From: Pseudomonadota bacterium
GTDB taxonomy: Bacteria > Pseudomonadota > Gammaproteobacteria > Acidiferrobacterales > Acidiferrobacteraceae
NCBI GenBank assembly: GCA_021797365.1
Contig: JAJZZU010000107.1
Coordinates: 1-7,784, forward strand
Direction: 5' to 3'
Length of the DNA: 7,784 nt
A program made the translations under genes and the position numbers. A model generated the notes under the pieces. That model saw only the letters and a list, made by a program, of their open reading frames with translations, was not told the DNA's origin and did no database searches. Shown here piece after piece: positions 6,539 to 7,784 of this stretch; the stretch's first letter is position 1; each line of letters begins with the position of its first letter.

Positions 6539-7534
6539 CTAATCCAACAGCGGCGCCAAATCCTTGGCGCGCAGGTGTGTGTAGCGTTTGAGCATCTGCT
6601 GGGTCTTGTGCCCTGTGATGGCCGCTGCCTGCATAGGGTTCAGGCCCTTCTCAAAGAGCCTACTGGCGGCCTCGTGCCGGAGGTCGTGGAAGGTCATACC
6701 CTCAACCCCAGCCGCCTTACAGACCCTCTCAAAGGCCTGGGACATCGACTCTGGGCGCATCCCCCACACGCGTCCGTCTGGACGCCGTGATAGCCCGTCC
6801 AAAATCGCCAGCGCCACCTTGGAGAGCGGTACCTCTCTTGGTGCCCCGTTCTTGGTGTCGGGGAGGAGGAGCGACCGTTCCTCGATATTCAGATGTTCCC
6901 ACCGCATGGCCGCAATCTCCCCGCGTCGCATGGCGGTCTCGATCGCCCAAGTAATGATCGGGCCGATGGCGCCACCGTAAGCCTCGGCGGCCACTAGGAG
7001 GCGGGCTTTCTCATCGCCGACCAGACGTCGGTCGCGGCCAGGGGGCAGGCGGGGCTTGTGGACCAGTTCGGCGGGATTGCTTAAGCCCTCCATACCCCAT
7101 TGCTTACGGGCCACGGTGAACAGATGAGACAGTAGAGCAAGGTAGAGGTGGATGGTATGGGCCGCCGCGCCATCCTTTGCCTTGGTGGCCAGTACAGACG
7201 CAATGTCTTTACCGCGAATCGAGGCGAGCGAGCGGGGACCCAATGGCGACGCTTGCCACCAGCGGATCGTATAAATCTCACGGTTGGCAGTCTTCTTGGC
7301 CGCAGAAACCTCGATGACGTAGCGGTTGAGGGCCTCGGTCAGGGTCGTGCCTTCCGCTTCGGCGCGACACACAAACACTCCTCGGGCGATCTCAGATTCG
7401 ATTGTAGCCGCCCAGGCCTCAGCCTCGGCCTTGGTGTCGAAGGTGCGGACCTGGGTTGGATACCCCCGGCGCCGAACATGCGCCTGCCAGACCCGCTTAC
7501 CCCCTGGCCCCTTACGCGGAATGAACGATGCCAT
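6539..7534 (-). CDS. tyrosine-type site-specific integrase of the island
   Basis: The product is 331 aa from the ATG at 7534, chosen because AGAGGGG sits just upstream and the protein then begins MASFIPRKGPGGKRVW, typical of this group. A longer start at 7576 would add 14 residues without a good ribosome binding site. The N-terminal part is the arm/AP2-like DNA-binding region (W-x-A-x-V-R-R-R-G, T-K-A-E-A-E-A-W). The middle is the SAM-like core-binding domain. The C-terminal catalytic domain shows Arg204 (RRGE), Lys228 (TKNG), His283-x-x-Arg286 (HDLRH), His309 (GHKT) and the nucleophile Tyr318 (KRYTH), so it looks intact. Its position just past the 3' end of a tRNA gene fits a recombinase that integrates and, with a directionality factor, excises the island. 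No excisionase gene is seen in the window. Confidence 0.93.
   Translation of the reverse strand: MASFIPRKGPGGKRVWQAHVRRRGYPTQVRTFDTKAEAEAWAATIESEIARGVFVCRAEAEGTTLTEALNRYVIEVSAAKKTANREIYTIRWWQASPLGPRSLASIRGKDIASVLATKAKDGAAAHTIHLYLALLSHLFTVARKQWGMEGLSNPAELVHKPRLPPGRDRRLVGDEKARLLVAAEAYGGAIGPIITWAIETAMRRGEIAAMRWEHLNIEERSLLLPDTKNGAPREVPLSKVALAILDGLSRRPDGRVWGMRPESMSQAFERVCKAAGVEGMTFHDLRHEAASRLFEKGLNPMQAAAITGHKTQQMLKRYTHLRAKDLAPLLD
6561..6729. repeat. right copy of the diverged direct repeat, inside the intact integrase gene
   Basis: This is the 3' coding part of the intact integrase and the partner of the remnant copy 199 bases to its left. It encodes the H-x-x-R, G-H and catalytic Tyr region. Two such copies in direct orientation could be substrates for recombination or gene conversion, although their divergence would limit this. 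Confidence 0.7.
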
Positions 7535-7591
7535 AGCCACCCCTCTTGCGTGCGTTATTCGGGGTGACATTAGCACACCATAGGGGTCGCA

Positions 7592-7609
7592 TTACAGCGT
7601 CGTTACAGC
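7592..7609. repeat. two TTACAGC direct repeats spaced 11 bp, between tRNA and integrase
   Basis: TTACAGC occurs at 7592-7598 and 7603-7609, an 11-bp period close to one helical turn. They lie between the tRNA 3' end and the integrase start, where integrase arm sites or directionality-factor sites are often found. The assignment as protein-binding sites is inference from position and spacing only. Confidence 0.35.
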
Positions 7610-7657
7610 AAACTCGGAGAGCGGTAGGGTGGGATACTTCGTAAGTCATTGTTTTTG

Positions 7658-7735
<78 letters not shown>

Positions 7736-7746
7736 TTCCGTGTGGC

Positions 7747-7774
7747 ATCATACCGTAAGCGCCCTTAGTATCAA
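7747..7774 (-). promoter_or_regulatory. sigma-70-type promoter of tRNA-Pro
   Basis: On the minus strand TTGATA (7774-7769) and TATGAT (7752-7747) form good -35 and -10 boxes separated by 16 bases. The predicted transcription start falls a few bases before the tRNA 5' end at 7735, as usual for a tRNA gene. Read-through into the integrase is possible because no clear terminator lies between them. Confidence 0.6.
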
Positions 7775-7784
7775 AGGTGGTGTT

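Larger units (their letters stand above)
6208..6540 (-). pseudogene. C-terminal remnant of a second tyrosine recombinase, diverged from the adjacent integrase
   Basis: The frame encodes about 60 residues matching the end of the neighbouring integrase: CKAVGIKGLTFHDLRHKATS aligns with CKAAGVEGMTFHDLRHEAAS, followed by AITGHKT and KRYTH. It retains the H-x-x-R, G-H and Tyr catalytic elements. The N-terminal arm-binding and core-binding domains, the first catalytic Arg and the Lys are missing, so it cannot be a working recombinase. Homology starts within a few codons of the intact integrase stop at 6539-6541, and no ATG or GTG start precedes it; the first usable start is TTG at 6498. Past the homology (below about 6345) the frame runs on through unrelated codons, including a lone CNQC, and ends at 6208 overlapping the methyltransferase start. 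It is probably a leftover of an older integrase of the same family. Confidence 0.75.

Overview
The window reads as the edge of an integrated genomic island in a moderately GC-rich (high-50s percent) proteobacterium. The tRNA sequence, codon usage and integrase type fit a beta- or gammaproteobacterium, and I cannot name the genus from sequence alone. Every credible gene is on the minus strand, so the biological order runs from the right end of the window to the left.

Right edge (7784 to 6208): a complete tRNA-Pro(GGG) with its own sigma-70-like promoter and an encoded CCA end is followed, 125 bases past its 3' end, by a full-length tyrosine recombinase gene. This is the classic layout of an element inserted at the 3' end of a tRNA gene. 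Directly behind the integrase stop codon lies a diverged second copy of only the integrase C-terminal region, a remnant of a related recombinase. Its reading frame stays open and ends in an ATGA overlap with the next gene.

Cargo (6211 to 119): three tightly packed genes with overlapping ends. They encode an MmeI-like N6-adenine DNA methyltransferase with its own target-recognition region (929 aa), a superfamily 2 helicase (706 aa), and a 397-aa protein with a C-terminal GIY-YIG nuclease domain. The overlaps are ATGA between methyltransferase and helicase, and 8 bases between helicase and nuclease, the latter with a strong ribosome binding site. This looks like a restriction-modification-type defence cassette in which methylation and target recognition, ATP-driven translocation and DNA cleavage are split over three proteins. 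The methyltransferase shows no obvious N-terminal PD-(D/E)XK nuclease of the MmeI kind, so the GIY-YIG protein is the best candidate for the cutting subunit.

The most notable structure beyond gene content is a sharp AT-rich stretch confined to the target-recognition part of the methyltransferase (about 3900-4715), which suggests exchange of specificity. In addition, a short helical 'GR-[LV]-P' module occurs both at the C-terminus of the helicase and at the N-terminus of the nuclease, and an acidic-leucine motif is repeated within the nuclease. The last 118 bases at the left end hold no gene or convincing terminator. The far end of the island is outside the window.
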